Source of the DNA: Modicisalibacter tunisiensis
GTDB taxonomy: Bacteria > Pseudomonadota > Gammaproteobacteria > Pseudomonadales > Halomonadaceae
Direction: 5' to 3'
Assembly (NCBI RefSeq): GCF_020148005.1
Contig: NZ_JAGXFD010000001.1
Location: 1,136,729 to 1,200,728, forward strand
Length of the DNA stretch: 64,000 nt
In this document: positions 21,782-31,090 of the stretch, one piece after another
Layout: every line of letters starts with the position of its first letter
Numbering within the stretch: position 1 is the stretch's first letter
The notes under the pieces: generated by a model
What the model saw: the letters and a program-made list of their open reading frames with translations, nothing else
Told to the model about the DNA's origin: nothing
The model's database searches: none
Position numbers and translations under genes: made by a program

Positions 21782-21969
21782 ACAGTGACGTCGCCGTCTC
21801 GGCCTGAGGCGTGAGGCGTGAGGCGTGAGGCGTGAGGCGACGGCGCGACGCGGCGTAGTCGAGGGTTTCGGGGCTGTCACGAACGACCAAAGTCGCGCTT
21901 TTGCGACGCGGCTTGGCAAGGGTAGGCTCATATACCACCGGCAATCTGGTTTACGAGGTCCCCCCTGCC
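21544..21969 (+). other. Intergenic region between ntrC and the lyase gene
   Basis: Besides the 119-bp repeat it holds five tandem copies of TGAGGCG at 21805–21839 and about 130 bp with no recognisable element before the next ATG. No gene is supported; open frames across it are made of the repeated ntrC tail. Confidence 0.7.
21805..21839 (+). repeat. Five tandem copies of TGAGGCG
   Basis: A perfect 7-bp microsatellite placed directly after the third copy of the ntrC tail. Slippage could change its length. It lies about 130 bp before the lyase start codon and outside any gene. Confidence 0.93.
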
Positions 21970-22920
21970 ATGGATCAGTCCCAGCCGATGCCATCGCGAG
22001 TGCACGTCACCGAAGTGGGCCTGCGCGATGGCCTGCAGAACGAAGCGCGGCACCTGAGTACCGAGGACAAGGTGGCGCTGGTGCGTGCGCTGGTGGCCGC
22101 CGGAGTCCGCGAGTTCGAGCTGACCTCCTTCGTCAGCCCGCGGGCGGTGCCCGCGCTGGCCGATGCCGCGGAGCTGGTGGCGGCGCTGGAGGATGTCCAG
22201 GGCGTGCACTGGTCGGCGCTGGTGCCCAACGTGCGCGGTGCCGAACGGGCGCTCGCCGCCGGTGTCGACTCGGTGGTGCTGTTCGTCTCGGCCTCGCAGA
22301 CCCACAACGCCCGGAACGTCAATCGCGACATCGCCGCCTCGCTGGCCGGTTTCACGGAGATCGCGCGACTGCTCGAGGGCAGCGGCGTCGAAGTGCGCGG
22401 TGCCATCGCCACGGCCTTCGGCTGTCCCTTCGAGGGCGATGTCGACGTCGCCGCGGTGGGCGACATCGCCCGCGCCTTCGTCGATCTCGGCGCGCGGCGC
22501 GTGTCGCTGGGCGACACCACCGGCATGGCGACGCCGCCGCTGGTCACGGAACGCATTCGCCACCTGCGCGAGGTGGCGCCCTCCCTGTCGCCGACCCTGC
22601 ACTTCCACAATACCCGCGGCATCGGCCTGGCCAACGTGATGCAGGGGCTGTCGCTGGGCATCGCCCGTTACGAGAGTTCCATCGGCGGGCTGGGCGGCTG
22701 CCCCTTCGCGCCCGGGGCCACCGGCAATATCGCCAGCGAGGACCTGGTCTACCTGCTTACCGAGATGGGCATCGACACCGGCATCGATCTGCCGGCCCTG
22801 ATCGAGGCGTCGGGGCTGGCCTCGCGGCTGATGGGCCGAGCGTTGCCCGCCCAGGTGTCCAGGGCCGGGCCACGGCTGTCACTCAGCGACGGCGACGCCG
22901 TCGCCACGGCCCGGGGGTAG
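21970..22920 (+). CDS. HMG-CoA lyase-like enzyme, 316 aa
   Basis: A DRE-TIM metallolyase that cleaves a 3-hydroxy-3-methyl acyl-CoA, in the classical case HMG-CoA to acetyl-CoA and acetoacetate. Catalytic features are visible: EVGLRDGLQNE near residue 15, the metal-binding LHFHNTRG (His-x-His), and GGLGGCPFAPGATGN with the catalytic Cys. Length matches bacterial lyases. The start at 21970 was chosen because the family N-terminus begins soon after it. Next to it are a family III CoA transferase (5 bp downstream) and a TctCBA transporter, so the natural substrate may be HMG or a relative such as citramalate, imported and activated by the neighbours. Confidence 0.85.
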   Translation: MDQSQPMPSRVHVTEVGLRDGLQNEARHLSTEDKVALVRALVAAGVREFELTSFVSPRAVPALADAAELVAALEDVQGVHWSALVPNVRGAERALAAGVDSVVLFVSASQTHNARNVNRDIAASLAGFTEIARLLEGSGVEVRGAIATAFGCPFEGDVDVAAVGDIARAFVDLGARRVSLGDTTGMATPPLVTERIRHLREVAPSLSPTLHFHNTRGIGLANVMQGLSLGIARYESSIGGLGGCPFAPGATGNIASEDLVYLLTEMGIDTGIDLPALIEASGLASRLMGRALPAQVSRAGPRLSLSDGDAVATARG

Positions 22921-22925
22921 GCAGG

Positions 22926-24155
22926 ATGCAGGCATCGCCGACGACCGGCTCCCTCGAGGGCATCCGCGTCATCGACCTCACGCGGGTGATTTCCGGCCCC
23001 TTCTGTACCCAGATGCTCGGCGACCACGGCGCCGACGTGATCAAGATCGAGCCGCCGCAACACGGCGACGTGGTGCGCTCCCAGGGCAACAAGGTCCGGG
23101 GCTTCAGCTGGTACTTCGCCCAGTTCAATCGCAACAAGCGCTCGCTGACGCTGGACCTGCGCAGCGCGCGCGGCAAGGCGATCCTCTGGCGGCTGCTCGA
23201 GGAGGCCGATGTGCTGGTCGAGAACTTCCGCCCCGGCGTGCTGGGCAAGATGGGGCTGGACGATGCCACGCTGCGCGAGCGCTTCCCGCGCCTGGTGGTG
23301 GGGCGCATCAACGGCTTCGGTTCCGAGGGGCCGTATCGCGACCGCCCGGCCTACGACTTCATCGCCCAGGCCATGAGCGGCTTCATGAGCGTCAACGGCC
23401 CGGCCGACGGCGAGCCCATGCGCGCCGCGCCGCCGCTCAGCGACATGGTCGCCAGCCAGAACCTGGCCTTCGGCATCTGTGCCGCCCTGGTGCGCCGCGA
23501 ACGCACCGGCCGGGGCGATATCGTCGAGACCGCGCTGACCAACGGTCTGATCAGCATGATGGGCTATCTCGCCGCCGAGTATTTCGCCACCGACCAGGTG
23601 CCGGCGCGTACCGGCAACGACCATCCGATGGTCTATCCCTACGGCCTGTTCAAGGCCAGCGACGGCGACGTGGCGATCGCGCCCAGCAACGACACCATGG
23701 TCGAACGGCTGCTGCGCGCGCTGGGCTGCCTCGAGCTGCTCGACGACGCGCGCTTCGCCGACAATGCCGGGCGCATGGCCCATCGCGAGGCGCTGCGCGA
23801 ACGCCTCAATGCGATCATCGGCACGCGCCGCGTGGCCGAATGGATCGAGCATCTCAACGCGGCCGGGGTGCCCTGCGGGCGCGTCCACAGCCTGCGCGAG
23901 ACCTTCGACGACCCCCAGGTTCAGGCCCAGCAGATGCGCCTGGAGCTCGATCAGGGCGAACACGGCCGGGTGCCCACCACCGGCTTCCCGGTCAAGATGA
24001 GCGAGGCGCCGGCCGCGGTCTACCGCCCGGTGCCGGCCCTGGGGGAACACACCCGCGAGATCCTGGCCGGGCTGGGACTCGATGACGCGGCCATCCAGGC
24101 ACTGCACGACGAGGGCGTGATCGGAACCCTCGACACTCCAGCGACCCCGAGATGA
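22926..24155 (+). CDS. CaiB/BaiF (family III) CoA transferase, 409 aa
   Basis: Moves CoA between acyl groups through an aspartyl-CoA intermediate. The N-terminal GIRVIDLTRVISGPFCTQMLGD, ADVIKIEPP, and NKRSLTLDLRS segments are hallmarks of the family, and the catalytic Asp is in PPLSDMVASQ (about residue 172). The small domain follows (AEWIEHLNAAGVPCGRV). GCAGG stands just before the ATG at 22926. Genes of this family with an HMG-CoA-lyase-type partner often activate dicarboxylates with succinyl-CoA; that use here is inference from position. Confidence 0.88.
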   Translation: MQASPTTGSLEGIRVIDLTRVISGPFCTQMLGDHGADVIKIEPPQHGDVVRSQGNKVRGFSWYFAQFNRNKRSLTLDLRSARGKAILWRLLEEADVLVENFRPGVLGKMGLDDATLRERFPRLVVGRINGFGSEGPYRDRPAYDFIAQAMSGFMSVNGPADGEPMRAAPPLSDMVASQNLAFGICAALVRRERTGRGDIVETALTNGLISMMGYLAAEYFATDQVPARTGNDHPMVYPYGLFKASDGDVAIAPSNDTMVERLLRALGCLELLDDARFADNAGRMAHREALRERLNAIIGTRRVAEWIEHLNAAGVPCGRVHSLRETFDDPQVQAQQMRLELDQGEHGRVPTTGFPVKMSEAPAAVYRPVPALGEHTREILAGLGLDDAAIQALHDEGVIGTLDTPATPR

Positions 24156-24177
24156 CACCGACACAAGGAACAACAAC

Positions 24178-25173
24178 ATGGCTATCTCTCCGCGATCCCT
24201 GCACACCGTCGCCGCCGCGGCCCTGCTGGGGCTGGGCCTGAGCGTCAGCACGCCGAGCCAGGCGCTGCCCATCAGTGAATGCATCGCGCCGGCCGACCCG
24301 GGCGGCGGCTGGGACTTCACCTGCCGCAGCGTCGGCAAGCTGCTCTACGACCTCGACCTGGTCGACAATCCCGTCAAGGTGGTCAACATGCCCGGCGGGG
24401 TGGGCGCCGTGGCGTTTTCCAACGTCGCCGGCAAGCGCGCCGACGACAGCGACCTGATCGTGGCCACCAGCACCGTGGGGATCACCCAGATCGCCCAGGG
24501 GCGCTACCCCGGCGGCGTCGACACCATGCGCTGGCTGGGCATGCTGGGCACCGACGTGGGCGTGGTGCTGGTCGATGACGACAGCCCCTACCAGTCCCTC
24601 GACGGCCTGCTCGAGGCGATGGTCGACGACCCTTCCTCGGTGGTCATGGCTGGCTCCAGCGGGGTCGGCGGCTGGGACCATATCCGCGCGCTGATGCTCG
24701 CCGAGGCGGCGGGGCTGCCCGATGACCAGATCGGCAGCGTGCGCTGGGTGCAGTTCGATGGCGGCGGCCCCGCCGTGACCCAGATGATGGGTGGCCACGT
24801 GGATGCCGTGTCCACGGATCTGGGCGAGATCGCCGGCTTCATCAAGTCGGGCGATGTCCGTGTGCTGGCCGTGCTCGCCGACAAGCCGCTGGCGCCGCCC
24901 TTCGAGGACCTGCCCACGGCGGTGTCCCAGGGCTATGACGTGACCGGCTACAACTGGCGCGGCTTCTATACCGGCGGCGAGGTGTCGGATGCCGACTACC
25001 GGTCGATGGTCGACACCCTGAAGACCCTCTACGACTCGCCGGAATGGAAGCAGGTCGCCGAACGCAACGGCCTGGTGCCGCTGTGGCGCGGCGGCGACGA
25101 GTTCAACGCCTTCGTGCGTGACACGGCCGACAAGGTCGAGAGCATCTCCCGGGAGATCGGGGTCATCCAGTGA
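24178..25173 (+). CDS. tctC: Tripartite tricarboxylate transporter substrate-binding protein (TctC family), 331 aa
   Basis: Periplasmic binding protein of a TTT system. A signal peptide covers residues 1–29 (ending PSQA). The mature N-terminus has the conserved ECIAPADPGGGWDFTCR, a family signature, followed by VVNMPGGVGAVAFSNV and the pocket motif FDGGGPAVTQMMGGHVDA. Length is normal (300–335 aa). The spacer of 22 bp from the CoA transferase and the overlap with tctB put it in one operon. The ligand is unknown but is probably the dicarboxylate used by the two enzymes upstream. Confidence 0.92.
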   Translation: MAISPRSLHTVAAAALLGLGLSVSTPSQALPISECIAPADPGGGWDFTCRSVGKLLYDLDLVDNPVKVVNMPGGVGAVAFSNVAGKRADDSDLIVATSTVGITQIAQGRYPGGVDTMRWLGMLGTDVGVVLVDDDSPYQSLDGLLEAMVDDPSSVVMAGSSGVGGWDHIRALMLAEAAGLPDDQIGSVRWVQFDGGGPAVTQMMGGHVDAVSTDLGEIAGFIKSGDVRVLAVLADKPLAPPFEDLPTAVSQGYDVTGYNWRGFYTGGEVSDADYRSMVDTLKTLYDSPEWKQVAERNGLVPLWRGGDEFNAFVRDTADKVESISREIGVIQ

Positions 25174-25643
25174 CGGTGGATGTGCCTTCACCAGCGTCGC
25201 ACGCCTCGGCCCTCGGCGATCGCCTCGCCGGGGCCGTGCTCCTGCTGCTGGCGATCGCGGCCTGGTGGCACGCCCGGACCTTCGTGACCGGCTTTCATCA
25301 GGCGGTGGGGCCGGACGTGTTCCCGCGCCTGGTCTGCGTGCCGCTGGGGCTGCTGGCGCTGTACCTGCTGGTGCGCCCCGGCATCAACGAGCGCTGGCCC
25401 GGACGGGCGGCGCTGCTGCGCCAGGCCGGGCTGCTGGTGCTGCTGGGCGGCTACGCCGCCTTTCTCGAGCCCTGGGGCTTTCTGCCGGCGACGCTGGTCG
25501 GCAGCGTGCTGCTGATGCGGCTGTTCGATGCCGCCTGGCGGCAGGCCCTGGTCAGCGGCGCGTCGCTGACTGTCATCCTCTACCTGCTGTTCGAGTTCGC
25601 GCTGGGCATTCCGCTGCCCGACATCCCCGGCCTCGGCCTCTGA
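25170..25643 (+). CDS. tctB: TTT transporter small membrane subunit (TctB family), 157 aa
   Basis: Four hydrophobic segments are seen (about 17–35, 60–75, 92–107, and 122–150), with the family motif VGPDVFPRLVCVPLGLLALYLL after the first. It starts with GTG at 25170, overlapping the tctC stop codon by four bases (GTGA), which suggests translational coupling. It forms the membrane complex with TctA. Confidence 0.88.
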   Translation: MTVDVPSPASHASALGDRLAGAVLLLLAIAAWWHARTFVTGFHQAVGPDVFPRLVCVPLGLLALYLLVRPGINERWPGRAALLRQAGLLVLLGGYAAFLEPWGFLPATLVGSVLLMRLFDAAWRQALVSGASLTVILYLLFEFALGIPLPDIPGLGL

Positions 25644-25656
25644 GAGCGGACATGAC

Positions 25657-27159
25657 ATGGAGATTCTCGGCTTTCTGCTGCACGGGTTCGCGGTCGCCCT
25701 CGAGCCCCAGAACCTGCTTCTGGCCCTGATCGGCTGTGCCGTGGGCACGCTGATCGGGGCTCTGCCGGGGCTGGGGCCGGTCAACGGCGTGGCGCTGCTG
25801 ATCCCGCTGGCGTTCAACTTCGGGCTGTCGCCCACCGCCGCGCTGATCCTGCTGGTCAGCGTCTACTACGGCACCATGTACGGCGGGCGCATCAGCTCGA
25901 TCGTGCTCAACATCCCCGGCGACGAGCCGGCGATGATGACCACCCTCGACGGCTACCCGATGGCGCTCAAGGGGCGCGGCGGCGAGGCGCTGGGTCTGTC
26001 CGCCGTGGCCTCGTTCGTCGGCGCCACCGTGGCGACCATCGGTCTGACACTCTTCGCGCCGCTGCTGGTGGGGTTTGCCATCCGCTTCGGCCCCGCCGAG
26101 TACTTCGCGCTGTTCATGCTGGCCTTCGCCACCATCGGCGGCGTGACCAGCGGCAGCTTCACCAAGAGCCTGCTGGCCGCCTGCCTGGGCCTGCTGCTGG
26201 GCACCGTGGGGCTCGACCCGGCCAGCGGCGTGTCGCGCTACACCTTCGGCTGGTACGAGCTGTATGACGGCATCGACTTCATCGCCGCGCTGGTCGGGCT
26301 GTTCGCCATCTCGGAGTGCCTGCTCTTCCTCGAGGATCGCCACCAGACCACCGGCGCCAGCCGCGAGCTGGGCTCGGCGATCCCCGGCATGCGCCGCGCC
26401 GGGGCGTGCAAGGCGACCATCGCCCGCGGCTCGCTGATCGGCTTCATCGCCGGCGTGCTGCCGGGCGCCGGGGCCTCGCTGGGCAGCTTCCTCTCCTACA
26501 CGCTGGAGAAGCGCTGGCTGGGGCGCCAGGGTGACTTCGGCAACGGCGACCCGCGCGGCGTGGCGGCCCCCGAGGCCGGCAACAATGCCGCCGCCGGCGG
26601 TGCGCTGATCCCCATGCTGTCGCTGGGCATTCCGGGCAGCGGGACGACGGCCATCCTGCTGGCGCTGCTGCTGTCCATGAACATCACGCCGGGGCCGCTG
26701 CTGTTCGATCAGCAGCCCGACATGGTGTGGGGGCTGGTGGCGGCGCTGTTCATCGGCAACGTCATGCTGCTGGTGCTGAACGTGCCGCTGGTCGGGCTGT
26801 TTGCCCGGGTGCTGCGCGCGCCCTCGTGGCTGCTGATGCCGGTGGTGATCCTGGTGGCGTTCGTGGGCGTCTACTCGCTCAACAACAGCCCCTTCGATCT
26901 CTACGTCATGCTGGCGTTCGGCGTGCTCGGCTATGGGCTGCGCAAGCTGCACATGCCGGCCGTGCCGGTGGTGCTGGGGCTGCTGCTGGGCGGGGAGATG
27001 GAGTTCAACCTGCGCCGTGCCCTGGCGATCTCCGGCGGCGACTGGAGCATCCTGGTCGGCAGCGGCATCTCGGTGGGCATCTATGCCTTCGCCGCCACCC
27101 TGATGGTGGCCGGGCTGGTCTACGCCTGGTGGATCAGGCGAACGCCCGAGGCGGGGTGA
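25657..27159 (+). CDS. tctA: TTT transporter large membrane subunit (TctA family), 500 aa
   Basis: The permease subunit, with about 12 hydrophobic segments. Family patterns are GTLIGALPGLGPVNGVALLIPL near residue 30, YYGTMYGGRISSIVLNIPG near 70, and a second LPGAGASLGSFLSYTLEKR with PEAGNNAAAGGALIPMLSLGIPGS in the second half. Length is typical (about 500 aa). It is the last gene of the cluster that starts at 21970. No strong terminator is seen behind it; a degraded palindromic element begins about 35 bp on. Confidence 0.93.
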   Translation: MEILGFLLHGFAVALEPQNLLLALIGCAVGTLIGALPGLGPVNGVALLIPLAFNFGLSPTAALILLVSVYYGTMYGGRISSIVLNIPGDEPAMMTTLDGYPMALKGRGGEALGLSAVASFVGATVATIGLTLFAPLLVGFAIRFGPAEYFALFMLAFATIGGVTSGSFTKSLLAACLGLLLGTVGLDPASGVSRYTFGWYELYDGIDFIAALVGLFAISECLLFLEDRHQTTGASRELGSAIPGMRRAGACKATIARGSLIGFIAGVLPGAGASLGSFLSYTLEKRWLGRQGDFGNGDPRGVAAPEAGNNAAAGGALIPMLSLGIPGSGTTAILLALLLSMNITPGPLLFDQQPDMVWGLVAALFIGNVMLLVLNVPLVGLFARVLRAPSWLLMPVVILVAFVGVYSLNNSPFDLYVMLAFGVLGYGLRKLHMPAVPVVLGLLLGGEMEFNLRRALAISGGDWSILVGSGISVGIYAFAATLMVAGLVYAWWIRRTPEAG

Positions 27160-27190
27160 CCGCCGGGCCTGCAAGTCAGGGGAAATCGAG

Positions 27191-27274
27191 GTTGGGGATG
27201 GCAAGGGGGCCTGGGAAAGGTTCATGGCGCCCCGGGCCGGCCCCGTTCGCAGACCTGTCGCCGTGTTAGCCCGA
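27191..27274 (+). repeat. Partial copy of an intergenic element also found at 30764–30880
   Basis: The blocks GGTTCATGGCGCCCC (27219–27233) and GCAGACCTGTCGCCG (27249–27263), ending in TAGCCCGAG, match GGTTTATAGCGCCCC and GTAGACCTGTTGCCG…CAGCCTGAG in the same order and orientation at 30828–30873, apart from an extra 12-bp GC-rich insert here. The left inverted-repeat arm of the other copy is not recognisable in this one. Confidence 0.6.
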
Positions 27275-27393
27275 GTCGAGGCGGCGCTATGCCTTCAGGC
27301 TGGAAAGCATTCGCGCGAGACGTCAAGATGGGAGGATGGACCCCGCGATCGCGGGTATTGCAAGGACCACTCTCTAGGGAGGAGCGCAAGATC

Positions 27394-28446
27394 ATGACGG
27401 ATATCGCCAAGCTGCTGGGTGACGAGGCCGACAGCCTGCTCAACCACACCTGCCGGGGCTTCCCCCGGGATACCCTGCACCTGCCGGGACCGGACTTCAT
27501 CGATCGGGTGATGACCGATACCGATCGCAGCCCGCACGTGCTGCGCAACCTCCAGTCGATCTTCAACCACGGACGGCTGGGCGGTACCGGCTACGTGAGC
27601 ATCCTGCCGGTCGATCAGGGCATCGAGCACTCCGCGGGCGCCTCCTTCGCCCCCAACCCGCTCTACTTCGACCCGGCCAACATCATCGAGCTGGCGATCG
27701 AGGGCGGCTGCAACTGCGTGGCCTCGACGCTGGGGGTGCTGTCGTCGGTGGCGCGGCGCTACGCCCACAAGATCCCGATGATGCTCAAGCTCAACCACAA
27801 CGAGACGCTGACCTACCCGGCGCTCTACGACCAGACGCTGTTCGCCCAGGTGGAGCAGGCGCATGCCATGGGCTGTGTGGCGGTCGGCGCGACCATCTAC
27901 TTCGGCTCGCCGGAAAGCCGGCGCCAGATCGAGGAGATCAGCGAGGCCTTCGAACGCGCCCACGAGCTGGGCATGGTCACGGTGCTGTGGGCCTACCTGC
28001 GCAACCCGGCCTTCAAGAAGGACGGCACCGACTACCATGTCGCCTCGGACCTGACCGGCCAGGCGATCCATCTGGCGGCCACCCTCAAGGCGGACATCGT
28101 CAAGCAGAAGCTGGCCGAGACCAACGCCGGCTATCGGGCAGTGGGCTTCGGTCACACTCATGACAAGGTCTACGACGAGCTGACCTCCGAGAACCCCATC
28201 GACCTGGCGCGCTATCAGGTGGCCAACTGCTACATGGGGCGCATCGGCCTGATCAACTCGGGCGGCGGCTCCAAGGGCCATTCCGACCTGGGCGAGGCGG
28301 TGCGCACCGCGGTGATCAACAAGCGGGCCGGCGGCATGGGCCTGATCTCCGGTCGCAAGGCGTTTCAGAAGCCGATGAAGGAAGGCGTCGAGCTGCTCAA
28401 TGCCATCCAGGACGTCTATCTGGCGAAGGACGTGACCGTGGCCTGA
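27394..28446 (+). CDS. fbaB: Fructose-bisphosphate aldolase, class I (FbaB/DhnA type), 350 aa
   Basis: Cleaves fructose 1,6-bisphosphate by a Schiff-base mechanism in glycolysis and gluconeogenesis. Recognised by [20 protein letters not shown] (about residue 72), [34 protein letters not shown], the ADIVKQKL segment and the C-terminal phosphate-binding [24 protein letters not shown] precedes the ATG at 27394. Length fits (about 350). It converges with transketolase, with a strong shared terminator between them. Confidence 0.94.
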   Translation: MTDIAKLLGDEADSLLNHTCRGFPRDTLHLPGPDFIDRVMTDTDRSPHVLRNLQSIFNHGRLGGTGYVSILPVDQGIEHSAGASFAPNPLYFDPANIIELAIEGGCNCVASTLGVLSSVARRYAHKIPMMLKLNHNETLTYPALYDQTLFAQVEQAHAMGCVAVGATIYFGSPESRRQIEEISEAFERAHELGMVTVLWAYLRNPAFKKDGTDYHVASDLTGQAIHLAATLKADIVKQKLAETNAGYRAVGFGHTHDKVYDELTSENPIDLARYQVANCYMGRIGLINSGGGSKGHSDLGEAVRTAVINKRAGGMGLISGRKAFQKPMKEGVELLNAIQDVYLAKDVTVA

Positions 28447-28492
28447 CGCGCCCGCGGTTCATCAGTGGCCTGAAACAGCGGGTCCGAAACGA

Positions 28493-28523
28493 CAGGGGGC
28501 ACGGCCGATGGCCGTGCCCCCTG
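28493..28523 (+). terminator. Terminator between fbaB and tkt
   Basis: Fourteen-base arms (CAGGGGGCACGGCC and its complement) with loop GAT, followed by TTGCTTTCT on the + strand. It serves fbaB and, read in reverse, may also stop tkt transcripts. Confidence 0.88.
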
Positions 28524-28563
28524 TTGCTTTCTCGCCGCGTCCGGTGTCAGCGGCGACGCGCGG

Positions 28564-30558
28564 TCATTCCGCGAGCAGCGCCTCGACCTCGGCGACGACG
28601 TTGTCGACGGTGAAGCCGTAGTACTTGAACAGATCGCCCGCCGGGGCGGATTCGCCGAAGCTGTTCATGCCGATGATGCGCCCGTCCAGCCCCACGTACT
28701 TGTACCAGTAGGCGCGATGGCTGGCCTCGATGGCCACCCGCTTGCGCTGGGCCGGCGGCAGCACGCTGTCGCGGTAGCTCTGCGGCTGGGCGTCGAAGGT
28801 GTCGGTCGACGGCATCGACACCACACGGATCGCCTTGCCCCTGGCCTCCAGCTCATCGGCGGCCTGCATCGCCAGGTCGACCTCGGAGCCGGTGGCGATC
28901 AGCACCGCCTCGGCCGGGTCGTCGCTGTCCTTGAGCACGTAGCCGCCGCGCTGGATGTCGGCCAGCTGGTGCTTGTCGCGCTGCTGGGCGGCGAGATTCT
29001 GGCGCGAGAACACCAGCGCGGTGGGCGCGCCGCGGCGGTGCAGGGCGGAATGCCAGGCGGCGGCGGTCTCGGTGGCGTCGCACGGGCGCCAGGTCGAGAG
29101 ATTGGGGGTCGAGCGCAGGGCGCTGAGCTGCTCGATCGGCTGGTGGGTGGGGCCGTCCTCGCCCAGGCCGATGGAGTCGTGGGTGAACACGTAGATTGCC
29201 TGGCGATTCATCAGCGCGGCCATGCGCACCGCGTTGTGCATGTACTCCATGAACGTCAGGAAGGTGGCGCCGTAGGGGATGAAGCCGCCGTGGGCGCTGA
29301 TGCCGTTCATGATCGCGCCCATGGCGAACTCGCGGACCCCGTAGTGCAGGTAGTTGCCGTCGTGATGGTCACGATTGATGGCGCGGGCGCCCTTCCAGAA
29401 GGTCAGGTTGGACGGTGCCAGGTCGGCGCTGCCGCCGAGCAGTTCGGGCAGCTGCGGGCCGAGCGCGTTGAGACAGCCCAGCGAGGCCTTGCGGCTGGCC
29501 AGGGTCTCGGCCTTCTCCTGGGCGTCCTGGATGAGCTTCTCGCTGGACAGCGGGCTGGGCAGCTCGCCCTTGAGGCGCCGGCTGAGCTCCTTGGCGAGTT
29601 CCGGGTGCTCGGCCTGGTAGCGCTCGAAGCGGCTCTGCCAGTCCTGCTCGACGGCCGCGCCGCGCTCGGTGGCGTCCCAGGCGCCGTAGAGCGCCTCGGG
29701 CACGTGGAAGGGCGGATGCGGCCAGCCCAGCTGCTGACGCGCCGCGGCGATCTCGTCGTCGCCCAGCGGCGCGCCGTGGCAGGACTCGGTGCCCTGCTTG
29801 TTGGGCGCGCCGAAGCCGATGACCGTCTTGCAGATGATCAGGCTGGGGCGGTCGTCGTGAGTGCGCGCCATCTCGATGGCCGCCTTGATCTCCTCGGGCT
29901 TGTGACCGTCGACGTTGGGCACCACATGCCAGCCGTAGGCCTCGAAGCGCTTGGCGGTGTCGTCGGTGAACCAGCCTTCGACCTCGCCGTCGATGGAGAT
30001 GCCGTTGTCGTCGTAGAAGGCGATCAGCTTGCCCAGGCCCTGGGTGCCGGCCAGCGAGCAGGCCTCGTGGGAGATGCCCTCCATCAGGCAGCCGTCGCCC
30101 AGGAACACGTAGGTGTGATGGTCGACCACGGTGTGGCCGGGGCGGTTGAACTGCGCCGCCAGGGTGCGCTCGGCGATGGCCATGCCCACGGCATTGGCCA
30201 GGCCCTGGCCGAGCGGGCCGGTGGTGGTCTCCACGCCCGGGGTGTAGCCCAGCTCCGGGTGGCCCGGCGTGCGCGAGTGCAGCTGACGGAAGTTCTGCAG
30301 GTCCTGCAGGGTGACGTCGTAGCCGGACAGGTGAAGCAGCGAATAGAGCAGCATCGAGCCGTGACCGTTGGACAGCACGAAGCGGTCGCGGTCGGCCCAG
30401 TGCGGATTGGCCGGGTTGTGCTTGAGGTAATCGTTCCACAGCACCTCGGCGATGTCGGCCATGCCCATGGGGGCGCCGGGGTGGCCTGACTTGGCCTTCT
30501 GCACGGCGTCCATGGACAGCGCGCGGATGGCATTCGCCAACTCGAAACGGGACGGCAT
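28564..30558 (-). CDS. tkt: Transketolase, 664 aa
   Basis: Thiamine-diphosphate enzyme of the pentose phosphate pathway. Visible motifs are [19 protein letters not shown] (residue 23 on), [18 protein letters not shown], the ThDP/Mg segment [14 protein letters not shown] with [28 protein letters not shown], and the pyrimidine-domain [18 protein letters not shown]. The length equals E. coli TktA (663). GAGGAG stands before the ATG at 30558. It is divergent from metK with about 530 bp between them. Confidence 0.97.
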   Translation of the reverse strand: MPSRFELANAIRALSMDAVQKAKSGHPGAPMGMADIAEVLWNDYLKHNPANPHWADRDRFVLSNGHGSMLLYSLLHLSGYDVTLQDLQNFRQLHSRTPGHPELGYTPGVETTTGPLGQGLANAVGMAIAERTLAAQFNRPGHTVVDHHTYVFLGDGCLMEGISHEACSLAGTQGLGKLIAFYDDNGISIDGEVEGWFTDDTAKRFEAYGWHVVPNVDGHKPEEIKAAIEMARTHDDRPSLIICKTVIGFGAPNKQGTESCHGAPLGDDEIAAARQQLGWPHPPFHVPEALYGAWDATERGAAVEQDWQSRFERYQAEHPELAKELSRRLKGELPSPLSSEKLIQDAQEKAETLASRKASLGCLNALGPQLPELLGGSADLAPSNLTFWKGARAINRDHHDGNYLHYGVREFAMGAIMNGISAHGGFIPYGATFLTFMEYMHNAVRMAALMNRQAIYVFTHDSIGLGEDGPTHQPIEQLSALRSTPNLSTWRPCDATETAAAWHSALHRRGAPTALVFSRQNLAAQQRDKHQLADIQRGGYVLKDSDDPAEAVLIATGSEVDLAMQAADELEARGKAIRVVSMPSTDTFDAQPQSYRDSVLPPAQRKRVAIEASHRAYWYKYVGLDGRIIGMNSFGESAPAGDLFKYYGFTVDNVVAEVEALLAE

Positions 30559-31090
30559 TCTCTAGCTCCTCGCCTGCGGCAAATGGGCAGCGGTCGCGGC
30601 TGTGCGTGCGGGTCGGGCGGCCGCGTACCTCTTCCTGATTGGCTGGAGCGCGCCGCCGGGCGGGCGACACGCGGAAATCAGCGCCGTATTGTCGCCGAGA
30701 ACCTGCCCGCCATCAAATCGCCACGGCCCGTGTGGCGGGGCTATCGACGTTGTTAATAGCGATGAACCGGTAACAGGTCGTAAAGGGGGTTTTTGGCCAT
30801 GGATGGCCAAAGTAGTGCCCATGGAAGGGTTTATAGCGCCCCTCGTAGACCTGTTGCCGGTTCAGCCTGAGCCATGCCGCTATCTGCGCTTGCTCCGGGC
30901 CCGCGCGGCGGGGCCTCGCTAGGCAGCCGGACGGGCAGCGTGTAGACTCGGGACCCCCGGGCCCGGCGATGCCTCGCCGCGCCGGAAGGTCGCACGTTGC
31001 CGCCCTGTCGTCTCAGGGGCGTGACGCCGCAGCAAGTCACCCTTCATCATCTGACGCTAACGGACAGCCTAAGAGAGGGTCGAGCACGTC
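30559..31090. promoter_or_regulatory. Divergent tkt–metK intergenic region
   Basis: 532 bp without a supported gene. It must hold the promoters for tkt (minus) and metK (plus). Its main visible structure is the palindromic element at 30764–30863. I see no SAM riboswitch of a known class here. Confidence 0.6.
30764..30863. repeat. Palindromic intergenic element with nested inverted repeats
   Basis: The outer arms GAACCGGTAACAGGTC (30764–30779) and GACCTGTTGCCGGTTC (30848–30863) pair with one G·T. Inside is a second palindrome TTGGCCATGGATGGCCAA (30793–30810). The right half matches a partial copy before fbaB. This looks like a dispersed palindromic repeat with long-hairpin potential; a role in regulation or RNA stability is inference. 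Confidence 0.7.

Noticed and set aside
30559-31090. A SAM-binding riboswitch before metK
   Set aside because: I could not match the conserved cores of SAM-I, SAM-II or SAM-V; the visible structure is the palindromic repeat.
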